The position numbers and the translations under genes were made by a program. 64,000 nucleotides of DNA from Opitutus sp. (lineage in GTDB: Bacteria; Verrucomicrobiota; Verrucomicrobiia; Opitutales; Opitutaceae), in assembly GCA_024998815.1 (NCBI GenBank), contig JACEUQ010000001.1, positions 248,001 to 312,000 of the forward strand, read 5' to 3'. A model generated the notes under the pieces. The model was given only the letters and a program-made list of their open reading frames with translations. It did no database searches and had not been told where the DNA came from. Below are positions 18,040-28,506 of the stretch, piece after piece; the stretch's first letter is position 1; each line of letters starts with the position of its first letter.

Positions 18040-18102
18040 ATTGGGGTCGCTTGAGTTTTCCTGAAACAAGCAGGGGCTTTGCGGTACTAAGCGGGGCGAC
18101 GC

Positions 18103-19278
18103 ATGCCTGAACCCATGGACTCAATTCCGTCCGCCGCAGCCGAATTATCGTGGCAGCAAACCCGTGGACGGAAAATCCTGCTGGTGGACGATGAGCGGCT
18201 GAACCTGACCATTTTAAGAAAAATGCTCGAGCCGGAAGGTTATGTGTTGGCGGAAGCCGGTTCGGCGGAAGCAGCCCTGGATCAATACGCATCCTTCTCG
18301 CCCGACTTGGTTTTGTTCGACGTGCTGCTGCCGGGCATGAATGGCTTTGATGCGTGCCGGGAGTTGCACCGGCTTTACCGCGATCAAGCCGCGCCGGTCA
18401 TGTTTATCACCGCTAAACAGGATTCGGACGCCATTGTTGAGGGGTTTAATGCAGGCGGGGTCGATTATGTGCTCAAACCGTTTCGGCAAAAAGAGGTGCT
18501 GGCACGTATTCACACCCATTTGCAGATCCGGTTGCTGGTCGCCCACCAACAGACGCTGGTCGCCCAACTCAGCCGGGCCAATGCGGCCAAAACCCGCTTT
18601 CTCGGCATGGCGGCCCACGATCTGCGTAATCCGCTCGCCACGATTCGCGGCCTGACAGAGTTCATGCTGGACGGCACCGTCGGACCGCTGACCCCCGACC
18701 AGGCCGAGCTGGTCGAACTCATCCACCACACCAGCCAGGGGATGGTCACCCTAGTTAACGACCTACTTGATCTGGCGACGATCGAGTCCGGTGAATTTAA
18801 ACTCGATTCCGCGCCCACACGGTTGGCCGACGTGGTGGCCCAAGCGGTGACTCTGACCGCTATGGCCTCTACGCGGAAGCGCACCCGGATCGAATTTGCG
18901 CGGGGCCATGATGCGCCGCTCATTCGGGTCGATGCGGCCAAGGCACTCCAGGTCATCGACAACCTGTTGAGCAACGCGGTCAAATACTCGCCGCCCGGCT
19001 CAACCATTCGCGTCGCACTCGAAGTCGACGCCGGCACCCGCAGCCAGATCCTCCGGGTGCGCGACCAAGGCCCAGGGATTCCCGAGCAGGAGCGCGACCG
19101 CCTGTTTACCGATTTTGGCCGTCTCTCGAACCGGCCCACCGGCGGCGAACAATCCATCGGCCTCGGCTTGGCGATTTGCCGGAAGATCGTGGAGTCGCAC
19201 CGCGGCACCATTGAGGCCGAGAACCACCCGGATGGCGGGTGCGAGTTCCGCGTTACGTTACCCAATTTTATCACATGA
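18103..19278 (+). CDS. Response-regulator receiver/histidine kinase hybrid
   Basis: 391 residues. Residues ~20-140 are a receiver domain ([10 protein letters not shown], phospho-acceptor in [14 protein letters not shown], Lys in VLKPFRQKE). A coiled linker is followed by a HisKA domain ([16 protein letters not shown], phospho-His) and an HATPase_c domain ([36 protein letters not shown]). There is no membrane segment, so it is a soluble kinase whose own receiver may gate it. It overlaps the next response regulator gene by 4 bases, its likely partner. Confidence 0.9.
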   Translation: MPEPMDSIPSAAAELSWQQTRGRKILLVDDERLNLTILRKMLEPEGYVLAEAGSAEAALDQYASFSPDLVLFDVLLPGMNGFDACRELHRLYRDQAAPVMFITAKQDSDAIVEGFNAGGVDYVLKPFRQKEVLARIHTHLQIRLLVAHQQTLVAQLSRANAAKTRFLGMAAHDLRNPLATIRGLTEFMLDGTVGPLTPDQAELVELIHHTSQGMVTLVNDLLDLATIESGEFKLDSAPTRLADVVAQAVTLTAMASTRKRTRIEFARGHDAPLIRVDAAKALQVIDNLLSNAVKYSPPGSTIRVALEVDAGTRSQILRVRDQGPGIPEQERDRLFTDFGRLSNRPTGGEQSIGLGLAICRKIVESHRGTIEAENHPDGGCEFRVTLPNFIT

Positions 19279-19664
19279 ACCTCATCGAAAAAGCGCTCAT
19301 CGTCGACGATGAGTACCACATCCGCAAATACATGGGCCTGGTGTTGCGCTCCATGGGCGTGACGACGATCTGCGAAGCCTCCAACGGGGCCGAGGGCGTG
19401 GACGCCTACACCCGCGAGCAACCCGACCTGGTCCTGCTCGACGTCAATATGCCCGTCATGGACGGGATCGAAGCCCTGCTCAAAATCCGCAGCCTCAATG
19501 CCGACGCGAGCATCGTCATGCTGACCTCGTTGGCCACCCGGCACACCATCGAACAAGCCGTTGACGGCGGCGCATTGCACTACATCCGCAAAGACACGCC
19601 GCGAGCCGAACTCATCGCGCTGCTCAACGGTTTGTTGGCGGAGAAAAATCAGGTCGTAAGTTGA
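19275..19664 (+). CDS. Single-domain (CheY-like) response regulator
   Basis: 129 residues from the ATG at 19275 ([20 protein letters not shown]), which overlaps the stop of the upstream kinase gene. Acidic pocket VDDE, phospho-acceptor in LVLLDVNMPVMDG, Thr/Ser in VMLTSLATR, and Lys in YIRKDTPRAE. There is no output domain, so it probably acts by protein contact. The neighbours downstream (secretion/pilus-type ATPase, HPt protein) suggest a phosphorelay acting on a surface apparatus. This is inference. Confidence 0.9.
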   Translation: MNLIEKALIVDDEYHIRKYMGLVLRSMGVTTICEASNGAEGVDAYTREQPDLVLLDVNMPVMDGIEALLKIRSLNADASIVMLTSLATRHTIEQAVDGGALHYIRKDTPRAELIALLNGLLAEKNQVVS

Positions 19665-19667
19665 CCC

Positions 19668-19892
19668 ATGGACACCGCCACCTCCACGACCGCGATTGCG
19701 GCCGCGCCAGGGATTGCTCCACCGCCACCGTCACCCCGCTTGGGGGAGGTGCGCTACAGCTTGCCCGAATTGCTTCACGAGCTTCAGGTGGAACGCACGA
19801 GCGGCTCGTTCTCCCAGGAAAAACTCCACCAGGAGGAAATCAGTAAGCTCTTCAAAAACAGGACCAAATACCGTGGCGATCCACTCGCCTAA
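19668..19892 (+). CDS. Small protein of unknown function preceding the GspE/PilB-type ATPase
   Basis: 74 residues with a Pro/Ala-rich N-terminus, then an acidic, helical C-terminus (YSLPELLHELQVERTSGSF, then HQEEISKLFKN). It starts 3 bases after the response regulator stop and runs 20 bases into the next gene, so it sits neatly in the operon. I do not recognise it. It may be a small regulator, or a detached N-terminal part of the ATPase in another frame. Confidence 0.5.
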   Translation: MDTATSTTAIAAAPGIAPPPPSPRLGEVRYSLPELLHELQVERTSGSFSQEKLHQEEISKLFKNRTKYRGDPLA

Positions 19893-21558
19893 CGCCTGTT
19901 TAGGCGACCGCATTCGCCAGCTCCCTGGGTTCGAGTTTTCCGCCGAGTTAACGTTACTTGAAAAGGAAACACCCCTGGGATTACCCCAACTCGAACGCAT
20001 CATCGAGCAGTGCATCGTTCCCAAAGACCTTGCCTGCAAACTCTACGCCGACGTCCTCGGCATCGCCTATGTGGACCCGTTTGCCTCCTTGATCACGGAG
20101 GAGGCCGTTCAGGCCATCCCGCTTGAAATCGCCCAAAAAGTGCAGGCCATCGGCCTGTACTTCATCGATGGCGTGCTCACGGCCGCCTTTTCCGCTCCCG
20201 AAGATGCGCTACGCGTCAAGCGCCTGAGCCTGATTATTAAGCGGCCTGTGAGCCCGGTGTTTGCACTGCCCCGCGACATCGATGACGCCATTCTTATCCT
20301 GTATTCGAATGAGACAGATATCTCGGCGGATATTAACGAGTTAAGTACGTCCTCGGTTTTTAATAATCCGGAACTGGCCGAAGCGGAGCCCTTGATCAAA
20401 ATTTTCGACGACATCGTTTATTATGCGATTCGGGAGCGTGCGACCGACATTCACGTTGAAGCGCAGGATACTTGCTGCCGCGTGCGCCTGCGCATCGATG
20501 GTATGTTGCGTGAGGTACTCACCTACTCGCGCAAACTGCACCGGGCGATTATCGCGCGGATAAAAATCCTTTGTAATCTGAACATCGCCGAGACGCGGAT
20601 CCCCCAGGACGGACGATTTTCGATGAAGATCGGCTACTGCACTGCCAATTTCCGTGTATCGACCATACCCGCCCAATTCGGCGAAAAATCGGTCATCCGC
20701 ATCCTCGCGATGAGCGGGCGAAAATCGATCGTCACCCTCGAGAAAATGATGATGTCGCAGAGCGTCCTCATTCCGTTCCGGCGCCTGATTCAGAACCCCA
20801 ACGGCATCCTCTTTGTCACCGGCCCCACCGGTTCGGGCAAGACCACCACGCTGTATGCCGCACTCCACGAGCTCAACACACCCGACAAAAACATATCGAC
20901 CATTGAAGACCCCATTGAAATCCAGGTCGAAGGCATCACCCAGACCCAGGTCAACGCCCAGATCGATCTGCGGTTTTCCACCGTGCTGCGTTCGCTGCTG
21001 CGCCAGGATCCTGACATTATTTTAATCGGTGAAATCCGCGATTTGGAAACCGCCAAAATTGCGACGGAGGCCGCGCTGACCGGACATATGGTGTTCGCGA
21101 CCCTGCACACCAACAGTGCCGCGCAAGCCATCGTGCGCCTGCTTGAAATCGGCGTGGCCCCCTACCTGGTTGCCCCCTCGATTGTCGGCGTACTCGCCCA
21201 GCGCCTCGCCGCACGGATATGCGAGAACTGTAAAGAACCCTACTATCCGTCGCGCGACCTGTTGCTGAAGTTCTTCAAAGAAGACGGACTGACGGACGTG
21301 CCGTTTTACCGTGGTCGGGGCTGCCGGGTTTGCCGGGGAACGGGTTACAAGGGGCGAGTTGCGATTCATGAACTGGTGCTCATCACCGAGGAAATTCGCA
21401 CCCTGATTACCACGGGGGCCAGCGTGCAACAGATCACGGCCGCCGCGAGTAAAGTGGGGTTTAAGCCCCTTCGCTACGACGGGCTAAAAAAAGTATTGCT
21501 CGGCTTGACCACGATTGAGGAAGTAGAGGCCAACACTTCCTTTGAGTGGGAAATCTAG
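19873..21558 (+). CDS. GspE/PilB/PulE-type secretion or pilus ATPase
   Basis: About 561 residues if translation starts at GTG 19873. The open frame extends upstream to 19696, but those codons look non-coding. Residues ~1-150 are a T2SSE N-terminal domain. The ATPase core has Walker A GPTGSGKTTTL, an Asp box, Walker B IILIGEIRD and a His box (FATLHTNSA). A zinc-binding pair follows (CENCKEPY and GCRVCRGTGYKGR). Such hexameric ATPases power type II secretion or type IV pilus assembly. No pilin or inner-membrane partner is in this window, so the system cannot be named. Confidence 0.88.
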   Translation: MAIHSPNACLGDRIRQLPGFEFSAELTLLEKETPLGLPQLERIIEQCIVPKDLACKLYADVLGIAYVDPFASLITEEAVQAIPLEIAQKVQAIGLYFIDGVLTAAFSAPEDALRVKRLSLIIKRPVSPVFALPRDIDDAILILYSNETDISADINELSTSSVFNNPELAEAEPLIKIFDDIVYYAIRERATDIHVEAQDTCCRVRLRIDGMLREVLTYSRKLHRAIIARIKILCNLNIAETRIPQDGRFSMKIGYCTANFRVSTIPAQFGEKSVIRILAMSGRKSIVTLEKMMMSQSVLIPFRRLIQNPNGILFVTGPTGSGKTTTLYAALHELNTPDKNISTIEDPIEIQVEGITQTQVNAQIDLRFSTVLRSLLRQDPDIILIGEIRDLETAKIATEAALTGHMVFATLHTNSAAQAIVRLLEIGVAPYLVAPSIVGVLAQRLAARICENCKEPYYPSRDLLLKFFKEDGLTDVPFYRGRGCRVCRGTGYKGRVAIHELVLITEEIRTLITTGASVQQITAAASKVGFKPLRYDGLKKVLLGLTTIEEVEANTSFEWEI

Positions 21559-21639
21559 CTGAGTTCGCGTTGAGTTTACGCGCTGGGGCCCCTTCTTCAG
21601 TGCGAAACCCGTCTAACCCCGTTCATACCCCTATCCGCC

Positions 21640-21996
21640 ATGTCATCTGCCCCCCTGATCGATCCCGACGCCATTGAAAACCTTCGTGCGCTCAGCCCCG
21701 ATGACGACGATGCGTTTTTGAAGGAGATCTTAACGATTTTTTTGGCCGACGTGCCTGAGCGTATCGCTGATTTAAACACGCACCGCGTTGACGGAAATAC
21801 CGCCGCTTTCATCCGTGCCGCGCACAGCATCAAGGGCAGCTCCAGCAACGTTGGGGCCTGTGAAGTTCGCGAGATTGCCCAACAGATCGAGCACGATACG
21901 CGCCAGCAGGGCGCCCCGGTTTCGGAGGTGCAGGTGGCTGCGCTTGAGGCCGCCTTTGCGCGGGCCAAAGGGGTTATTCTCCCCATGTTGGATTGA
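21640..21996 (+). CDS. HPt (histidine phosphotransfer) protein
   Basis: 118 residues, all HPt domain. The phospho-His lies in RAAHSIKGSSSNVGA, followed by helices typical of a four-helix bundle. It would pass phosphoryl groups between receiver domains, for example from the REC-kinase at 18103 to the regulator at 19275. It lies 81 bases after the ATPase gene on the same strand, at the end of this signalling cluster. Confidence 0.9.
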   Translation: MSSAPLIDPDAIENLRALSPDDDDAFLKEILTIFLADVPERIADLNTHRVDGNTAAFIRAAHSIKGSSSNVGACEVREIAQQIEHDTRQQGAPVSEVQVAALEAAFARAKGVILPMLD

Positions 21997-22066
21997 TCGC
22001 CGTTTTCAGCGGCACACTGCGGTGGCAGGCGGACACAGCAGAGCGTAAAACCGACGAGAGAATCAG

Positions 22067-22278
22067 TTTAGACTTTTCCCCGACATGGACGAGACGCCCA
22101 AGCCACACTCGGAAACGTCCGACATGGGCGAGACGCCCAAGCCACGCTCGGAAACGTCCGACATGGGCGAGACGCCCAAGCCACGCTCGGAAACGTCCGA
22201 CATGGGCGAGACGCCCATGCCACGCTCGGAACCGCTCGACGTGGCACGGGCGTCTCGCCCGTGGGATTTGAGTCTAAG
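22067..22278 (+). repeat. Palindromic repeat element, four-unit copy
   Basis: 212 bp. The left end TTTAGACT (22067-22074) is followed by four tandem 39-bp units, each with a GGCGAGACGCCCA core (the first has GACGAGACGCCCA), then a CACGGGCGTCTCGCCCGTG arm and the right end AGTCTAAG (22271-22278). Ends and arm match the one-unit copy at 7904-7998. It lies between the HPt gene and the eno terminator. Confidence 0.85.
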
Positions 22279-22283
22279 GGCAC

Positions 22284-22317
22284 AAAAAAGGCGGGCTCCC
22301 GAAGGAGCCCGCCTTTG
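22284..22317 (-). terminator. Rho-independent terminator of eno
   Basis: AAAGGCGGGCTCC pairs with GGAGCCCGCCTTT around CGAA. The minus-strand transcript ends in a T run (complement of AAAAAA at 22284-22289). It lies about 32 bases after the eno stop. Confidence 0.88.
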
Positions 22318-22348
22318 GCTATGGAGGCGGCGCGTGGCCGCCGGGTGA

Positions 22349-23686
<1,338 letters not shown>

Positions 23687-23914
23687 TCAATCGAACCGCG
23701 CGTTCGAGGGAAGCCGAAACACTGCGCATGTGTTGGTTAACGCTGCGCGCAGGAGGATGTAGGGAGTCGGCTGGGGGGCGGGCGTACGCTGCAAACTTGA
23801 GGGATTCAGCCCCGTTTATCTGAGATCGGCATTTGCCTGCACCTCGAAACCGGATTGGATTTTGGCCCCCACCAGCAGCTTTTGAATCCACGTCGGTGGG
23901 TTTTCACCTGACCC

Positions 23915-24424
23915 GTGCAACTCCTGCCTGACCCTCAGTTCAATGTGAATGCCACCGGCTCCTGCACGGTGGCCCAGCCTTGGGGCGGCCTGCGTTCCGC
24001 GTTAGTCGGGCTGTTTATTTTAGTCTGCCTGGTCCTGCCCCGGCTGATTTGGCAGCCTCAAGTGCAAACGGTGGAACCCGAGGTTCTGGCATTGGATGCA
24101 TGGCTCGAGTTTTTTGACCCCGAGTTTGCGGTTCTTCAATTTGACGCGGCGCCCCCCTTAGACGTGCGCTTGGGGTTGGTTCGCCCTTGGCCCGATGAAG
24201 CCGAGGCGGACGTCGACGTCCAACTGGCGTTATGGGGCACGCGGGTCTGGTCTTGGCTACCGGCCGAGGTGGAACGGGGCTATTGGATGGAAGGCCGGTT
24301 TTCTCCTGCGTGGCGCAAAACCGATGCCGAGCAGTTCAATTACAAGGTGACGCCCTCATTTAACTTTGAGCAAAAAGGGCTCAGGCCAAGTGGCGTGGTG
24401 ATCCGGCTTTGGATTAACTTTTGA
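23915..24424 (+). CDS. Hypothetical protein with one membrane segment
   Basis: 169 residues from a GTG at 23915 (no better ATG nearby). Residues ~27-45 (SALVGLFILVCLVLPRLIW) form a single membrane helix, and the remainder is acidic and Trp-rich with no family I recognise. It is divergent from eno. Its TGA falls at the left edge of a MITE-like repeat (24426 onward), so the insertion may have set the present C-terminus. The function is unknown. Confidence 0.6.
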   Translation: MQLLPDPQFNVNATGSCTVAQPWGGLRSALVGLFILVCLVLPRLIWQPQVQTVEPEVLALDAWLEFFDPEFAVLQFDAAPPLDVRLGLVRPWPDEAEADVDVQLALWGTRVWSWLPAEVERGYWMEGRFSPAWRKTDAEQFNYKVTPSFNFEQKGLRPSGVVIRLWINF

Positions 24425-24425
24425 T

Positions 24426-24553
24426 ACCACTTCGCAATTCAAGGAAATATCAACGAACCTATTAACCGCTAATGAACGCTAATTTCCGCTAATAAAAACC
24501 AATGCTTTGTTGCTTCTGAATTAGCGTATCTTAGCGTTCATTAGTGGTTAATG
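24426..24553 (-). repeat. MITE-like repeat, degenerate copy
   Basis: Begins ACCACTTCGCAATTCAA (24426-24442), close to the inverted ends of the element at 35011-35229. The core at about 24461-24553 is an AT-rich imperfect palindrome with TTAACCGCTAATG and CATTAGTGGTTAA arms. The core matches 35096-35192 in opposite orientation. The right end is not clear, so the copy is decayed or truncated. Confidence 0.65.
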
Positions 24554-24609
24554 AATCAGTTGATCGATGTTTGGCTACTTGGTCGCGGCTGCGGTGATCC
24601 GCAGCTCGT

Positions 24610-25413
24610 TCAGCCCTGAGCGAGTTCTTCGGCGCGGGCTTTGGCGGCTTGCACCGTCTCCACCATCATCGCGCGAAATTCACGCGCCTCGAGTCGCTTC
24701 AGGCCGGCAAACGTCGTGCCGTTGGGGGAGGTGACTTGGTTGCGCAGTGTCTCCGGTTCAGTGGCGGTCTCGGCCATGAGGCGAGCAGAGCCGAGCAGGG
24801 TTTGCACCGCGAGCATCTGGGCGGTGTCGCGGTCCAATCCCGCTGCCACGCCCGCTTCGCGCAATGCGGCAGTGAACTCGAATACGAACGCCGGTCCGCA
24901 GCCACTCACGCCCATGAGCGCTTCCATTTGGTTCTCCGGCACCTCGACCTCGCGACCGACGGCGCGCAGGAGCTTGAGAACCGTGGCGCGATCCGTGGCG
25001 GTGAGTGCGGCGAGCGCGCACCAACCGGTCATTCCTGCACCGATGGCGCTGGGGGTGTTGGGCATGGTGCGCACGATGTTGCGCGCCGAGGGGAACGCGC
25101 TGGCAAGGCGCGCAAGCGTTTTGGCGGCGAGCACCGAGATCACCAGTTTTCCGGCGCAAAGTGCAGCGAGGTGTGGGTCGAGCGCGGCAAGGTGCTGGGG
25201 CTTGAATGCGACCACCACGATGTCGGCGTCCGCCAACAGTGACTCGGCGGTCGCCGCTAGGCGGATACCGGTGCGATCGGCGAGTTTTTGTGCGCTGGCC
25301 CCGGTGCCGCCGAGACACGCCAGGTCGGCGGGAGTGCAGACGTTTTTAGCAAGTAGTCCGGTGACAATGGCGGAGGCCATGTTGCCGGCTCCGATAAATG
25401 CGATCTTGGGCAT
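24610..25413 (-). CDS. proC: Pyrroline-5-carboxylate reductase
   Basis: 267 residues. The N-terminal Rossmann motif is IAFIGAGNMASAIVTGLL. AFKPQHLAAL, RTMPNTPSAIGAGMTGWCA and the P5CR signature around VSGCGPAFVFEFTAALREAG follow. It makes proline from pyrroline-5-carboxylate with NAD(P)H. It is 52 bases from the sensor kinase gene on the same strand. Confidence 0.93.
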   Translation of the reverse strand: MPKIAFIGAGNMASAIVTGLLAKNVCTPADLACLGGTGASAQKLADRTGIRLAATAESLLADADIVVVAFKPQHLAALDPHLAALCAGKLVISVLAAKTLARLASAFPSARNIVRTMPNTPSAIGAGMTGWCALAALTATDRATVLKLLRAVGREVEVPENQMEALMGVSGCGPAFVFEFTAALREAGVAAGLDRDTAQMLAVQTLLGSARLMAETATEPETLRNQVTSPNGTTFAGLKRLEAREFRAMMVETVQAAKARAEELAQG

Positions 25414-25465
25414 AGGTAAAAAGGGGCGTGTTGGACGTTGGCGTCAGGCAGGTGCGCGTGTCGGC

Positions 25466-26641
25466 TTACTCGTCATCACTTTCGCCAATCAGGGCTGAGG
25501 GAATGATGACGGCATCGGTTGGGGCGCCGCGCTTTTTTTTGCGTTCAAGCGGGTGGATGATCACCGCGACTGCGCCGCCTCCGGCCCGATTGACGAGGGT
25601 GACTTCGCCACCGAGATTACGCATGGAGTGGCGGGCCACCGTGAGCCCCATGCCTCCGCCCACTTTGGTTTTCGTGCCGACAAAGGGCTCAAAGATGCTG
25701 TCGCGGATGTCCGCGTTGATGCCCGCGCCTTCGTCCTCAATGGTGATCTCGAGCATGCGGCCCTCGGGCTTGTTCAAGAGCGCGGTGCGCAGCCAAACGG
25801 TGCGTTCGGCATCTGGTTTTTCGCTGTAGGACTCAAAGGCGTTTTGGAGGAGGTTGAGCAGCACCTCCTCGATCATTTCGCGCTGGGTATCCACCTGAAT
25901 GTCGCCGAGTAGGTTTTCGACAATAACAGGCGGAGTGATCGTTTGTGCTGCTTGGTATCGAGCGACTGCCATGCGGATGATCTCGTCGAGCGGACTGGAA
26001 ACAAATTGGGGCCGCGACTGGGCGACCAGCTTGCCCAGTTGGCGGATGATATCGATGATGCGCAGCACGGCCTTTTCGACCTGTTGCGCATTTTTTTTCA
26101 CCTGCACGGGGTTGTCGCTGTGCAACTGGACGAGGTCGAGATACCCAAGGGCGACGCCGAGCAGGTTGTTCAGGTTGTGGGCAATGCCTTGGGTGACGGC
26201 GCCGATGGTTGCCGTGCGACGCGCCTCGTCGAGGCGATGCTGGATATCGCACATCTCGCGGTTGATGCTGACGAACCGCAGTTGGGTTTGAACTCGCGCC
26301 AAGGTTTCATCCGCCTCGATCGGCTTGGTGATGTAGTCCACTGCGCCGACTCCAAGGCCGGCGATTTTGCCGCTATGGGAGTCATCTGCAGTTACGAAAA
26401 TGACCGGAATGTGGCGGGTGCTTTCGTCGGCCTGAAGGCGCTCGCACACCCCGAATCCGTCGATGTCGGGCATCTGCACATCGAGCAAAACCAGATCAGG
26501 TTGCGTCTGCGCAACCACCCCAAGTGCCTCCGTCCCGCTGCTGGCCGTCAGCGTGTCGATCCCCGCTTTGCCCAAAATCTGGCTGATGAGTTCGACGTTG
26601 CTGGGTTGATCGTCGACGACCAGGACTTTGGGGCGAAGCAT
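25466..26641 (-). CDS. Response-regulator receiver/histidine kinase hybrid (NtrB-like kinase core)
   Basis: 391 residues. Receiver domain at residues ~5-120 (VLVVDDQPSN, LVLLDVQMPDIDG, YITKPIEADE). The kinase core has the phospho-His in GIAHNLNNLLGVALGYLDL, with NLLQNAFESYSEK, DEGAGI and GGGMGLTVARHSM for ATP binding. The HNLNN form resembles the NtrB/PAS-kinase group. No membrane segment is seen. It shares the REC-first layout of the kinase at 18103, but the kinase halves differ. It has no adjacent regulator gene, so its partner is unknown. Confidence 0.9.
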   Translation of the reverse strand: MLRPKVLVVDDQPSNVELISQILGKAGIDTLTASSGTEALGVVAQTQPDLVLLDVQMPDIDGFGVCERLQADESTRHIPVIFVTADDSHSGKIAGLGVGAVDYITKPIEADETLARVQTQLRFVSINREMCDIQHRLDEARRTATIGAVTQGIAHNLNNLLGVALGYLDLVQLHSDNPVQVKKNAQQVEKAVLRIIDIIRQLGKLVAQSRPQFVSSPLDEIIRMAVARYQAAQTITPPVIVENLLGDIQVDTQREMIEEVLLNLLQNAFESYSEKPDAERTVWLRTALLNKPEGRMLEITIEDEGAGINADIRDSIFEPFVGTKTKVGGGMGLTVARHSMRNLGGEVTLVNRAGGGAVAVIIHPLERKKKRGAPTDAVIIPSALIGESDDE

Positions 26642-26693
26642 GGGGTAGGGGGGCTTTGTAACTCAACGGGGCGGATGCTCGGCCGGCACCCAC

Positions 26694-27566
26694 TCAGGCG
26701 TGGTTCTGTCGGTGTGCCTTGACCGTGTTCTTCATGAGCATGGCTACCGTCATGGGGCCCACGCCGCCGGGCACCGGGGTGATCTTCGAGGCGAGCGGCG
26801 AAACCGAGGGGAAATGGACGTCTCCAGTGAGGCGATACCCCGTCTTTTTGCTCGGATCGGGAACGCGGTTAATGCCCACGTCGATGATGACTGCTCCGGG
26901 CTTGACCATGTCGGCGGTGACGAATTCGGCGCGGCCAATCGCGGCGATGAGCACGTCGGCTTGGCGGGTGAGCGCGCCGACGTCCTTGGTGCCGGAGTGG
27001 CAAATGGTAACCGTGCCGTTGGCGCCGGCCTTTTTCTGGAGCGCGAGCAGGGCAACGGGTTTGCCGACGATGAGCGAGCGGCCTAGGACAACGACGTGTT
27101 TACCCTTCAAGTCGGTGCCCGAGCGGGCGAGCAGTTCCATGATGCCGGCGGGCGTGCAGGCGACGAAGCCGGTGTCGTCTTCTTGGGCAACCTTGCCGAT
27201 GTTGAGGGTGTGGAAGCCGTCGACGTCCTTGTGGGCGGCCAGGCGGCGGAAGGCGGCGGGCTCGTCGAGGTGTTTGGGCAACGGCGACTGGACAAGAATG
27301 CCGTCCACGGTCGGGTCGTTGTTGAGCTCGTCGATGAGCTTTTCGAGTTCGACCTGGGTGATGCTCGCCGGAGGTAGGATGATCCGGCTCTCGATGCCGA
27401 TGGCGGCGGCGGTTTTCTGCTTCTTCGTCACATATGAGACGGAGGCCGGGTCTTCGCCTACACGCACGAGCGCTATGCAGGGCTTACGGCCGGCTAGAGC
27501 GGCCACTTGGGTGGTGAGTTCGGCGACGATGTCAGCCGCGATTTGGTTACCGTCGATCAGTTCCAT
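26694..27566 (-). CDS. folD: Methylenetetrahydrofolate dehydrogenase/cyclohydrolase
   Basis: 290 residues from the ATG at 27566 ([17 protein letters not shown]). [14 protein letters not shown] carries the catalytic Lys region. [36 protein letters not shown] and [16 protein letters not shown] are diagnostic. It interconverts methylene-, methenyl- and 10-formyl-tetrahydrofolate, supplying one-carbon units. An upstream 11-codon extension is open but not conserved-looking. Confidence 0.95.
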   Translation of the reverse strand: MELIDGNQIAADIVAELTTQVAALAGRKPCIALVRVGEDPASVSYVTKKQKTAAAIGIESRIILPPASITQVELEKLIDELNNDPTVDGILVQSPLPKHLDEPAAFRRLAAHKDVDGFHTLNIGKVAQEDDTGFVACTPAGIMELLARSGTDLKGKHVVVLGRSLIVGKPVALLALQKKAGANGTVTICHSGTKDVGALTRQADVLIAAIGRAEFVTADMVKPGAVIIDVGINRVPDPSKKTGYRLTGDVHFPSVSPLASKITPVPGGVGPMTVAMLMKNTVKAHRQNHA

Positions 27567-27582
27567 GATGTAAAAATGAGGA

Positions 27583-27655
27583 GCCCACGAAACCCACAAA
27601 ACACACAGACGAATTCATGACTTCGAATTCCGTGTGGTCCGTGTGTTCCGTGGGC
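27583..27655. repeat. Imperfect inverted repeat upstream of folD
   Basis: GCCCACGAAACCCAC (from 27583) faces GTGTGTTCCGTGGGC (to 27655), with GAATTC palindromes in the loop. It fills the gap between folD and the SH3-like gene. It belongs to a class of dispersed CCGTGGGC/CCGTGTG palindromes and could act as a 3' hairpin for the upstream minus-strand gene. Confidence 0.6.
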
Positions 27656-27678
27656 AATAAGTTCGGGGTTCGGGATGT

Positions 27679-28506
27679 TTAGCGAAGCTGGAGGCTTTCG
27701 GCGACGACCACCATCTCAGTGCTGCCGGGGACGGAGCGGGCGGTGCCGTAAACGACGACGGTGCGGTCCACGTATTTGTTGAGCTGTTCGGTGGCGAGCA
27801 GCTTGCTGATGTCCACGTAGGCGTAGCGGGCGCCGGCGTCGTCGGTGAGTTGGAACTCGTAAGGACGGCGGGGGCGCAAGGGGTGGTAGGTGGAGGCAAA
27901 TTTGCCCTGGAATAGGCGGGGTAGAACGCTGGATCCACCGTCACCGACAGGGGCGGCACGGCCGATGTTGACCACGGCTGGGGTGGGCGCGGCGGCGGTG
28001 GTAGGAGCGTCCTTAACGGGCGCCGGGGTCACTGCGGCTGCCGGTGCTGTCGCCGGCGACTTGGCCGCGGGTGCGGGAGGGGTTGCGGGTTTGGCGGGGC
28101 TCTTGATGAAGCCGGTCACCGGCTTGCTGAGGCGGAACTTGGTCCACTTGCCGCGGTAATCGATGATCTCGGTCTGGTCGCCTTTTTCGGCGATCGCGAA
28201 GACGGGCGAGCCGGTCTTAGGCTCGGTCAGGTAGGGCGAACCGGGGCGCACGTCGAGCGCTTTGGAGACGTCCTTGTTGGAGGCATAAACTTCATGCGGA
28301 CCGGCGAGAGTGACGGCGGTCCAGCCAGCGGGCACATTGGAGCCGTCCACCGTGATGACAGGCTCAGTGCCAGCCTTCAGCGTGGCGAGGACCGTGGAAG
28401 TTGCATCGGCTTTGGCATAAACCGGTGTGGCTTCGGTCAAAGGTGCGGCTTGCAGGCCGATGTTGAGGGCGCCGAAGACGGCGAGGAGAAGGGTGGTGGA
28501 CTTCAT
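27679..28506 (-). CDS. Secreted protein with SH3-like domains, unknown role
   Basis: 275 residues. A signal peptide is clear (MKSTTLLLAVFGALNIGLQA, cleavage after ALNIGLQAA). Residues ~22-80 and 88-135 look like two bacterial SH3-like modules (VYAKADATSTVLATLKAGTEP and GSPVFAIAEKGDQTEIIDYRG). An Ala/Pro linker (~140-180) leads to a C-terminal ~80-residue domain ending in VVVYGTARSVPGSTEMVVV. It may bind cell wall or another periplasmic partner. Its ATG overlaps the stop of the pseudouridine synthase gene. Confidence 0.75.
   Translation of the reverse strand: MKSTTLLLAVFGALNIGLQAAPLTEATPVYAKADATSTVLATLKAGTEPVITVDGSNVPAGWTAVTLAGPHEVYASNKDVSKALDVRPGSPYLTEPKTGSPVFAIAEKGDQTEIIDYRGKWTKFRLSKPVTGFIKSPAKPATPPAPAAKSPATAPAAAVTPAPVKDAPTTAAAPTPAVVNIGRAAPVGDGGSSVLPRLFQGKFASTYHPLRPRRPYEFQLTDDAGARYAYVDISKLLATEQLNKYVDRTVVVYGTARSVPGSTEMVVVAESLQLR

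Noticed and set aside
17957-18102. SAM riboswitch upstream of metK
   Set aside because: I looked for SAM-I and SAM-II hallmark segments and did not find them. Only an imperfect palindrome is visible.
22067-22278. CRISPR-like array from four 39-bp repeats
   Set aside because: The units are directly adjacent with no spacers, the element has its own inverted ends, no cas genes are nearby, and a one-unit copy exists at 7904-7998.
22068-22283. Repetitive protein with a 13-residue period (FPSVAWASRPCRT) on the minus strand
   Set aside because: The period follows from the 39-bp DNA repeat. The copy at 7904 does not preserve such a frame.
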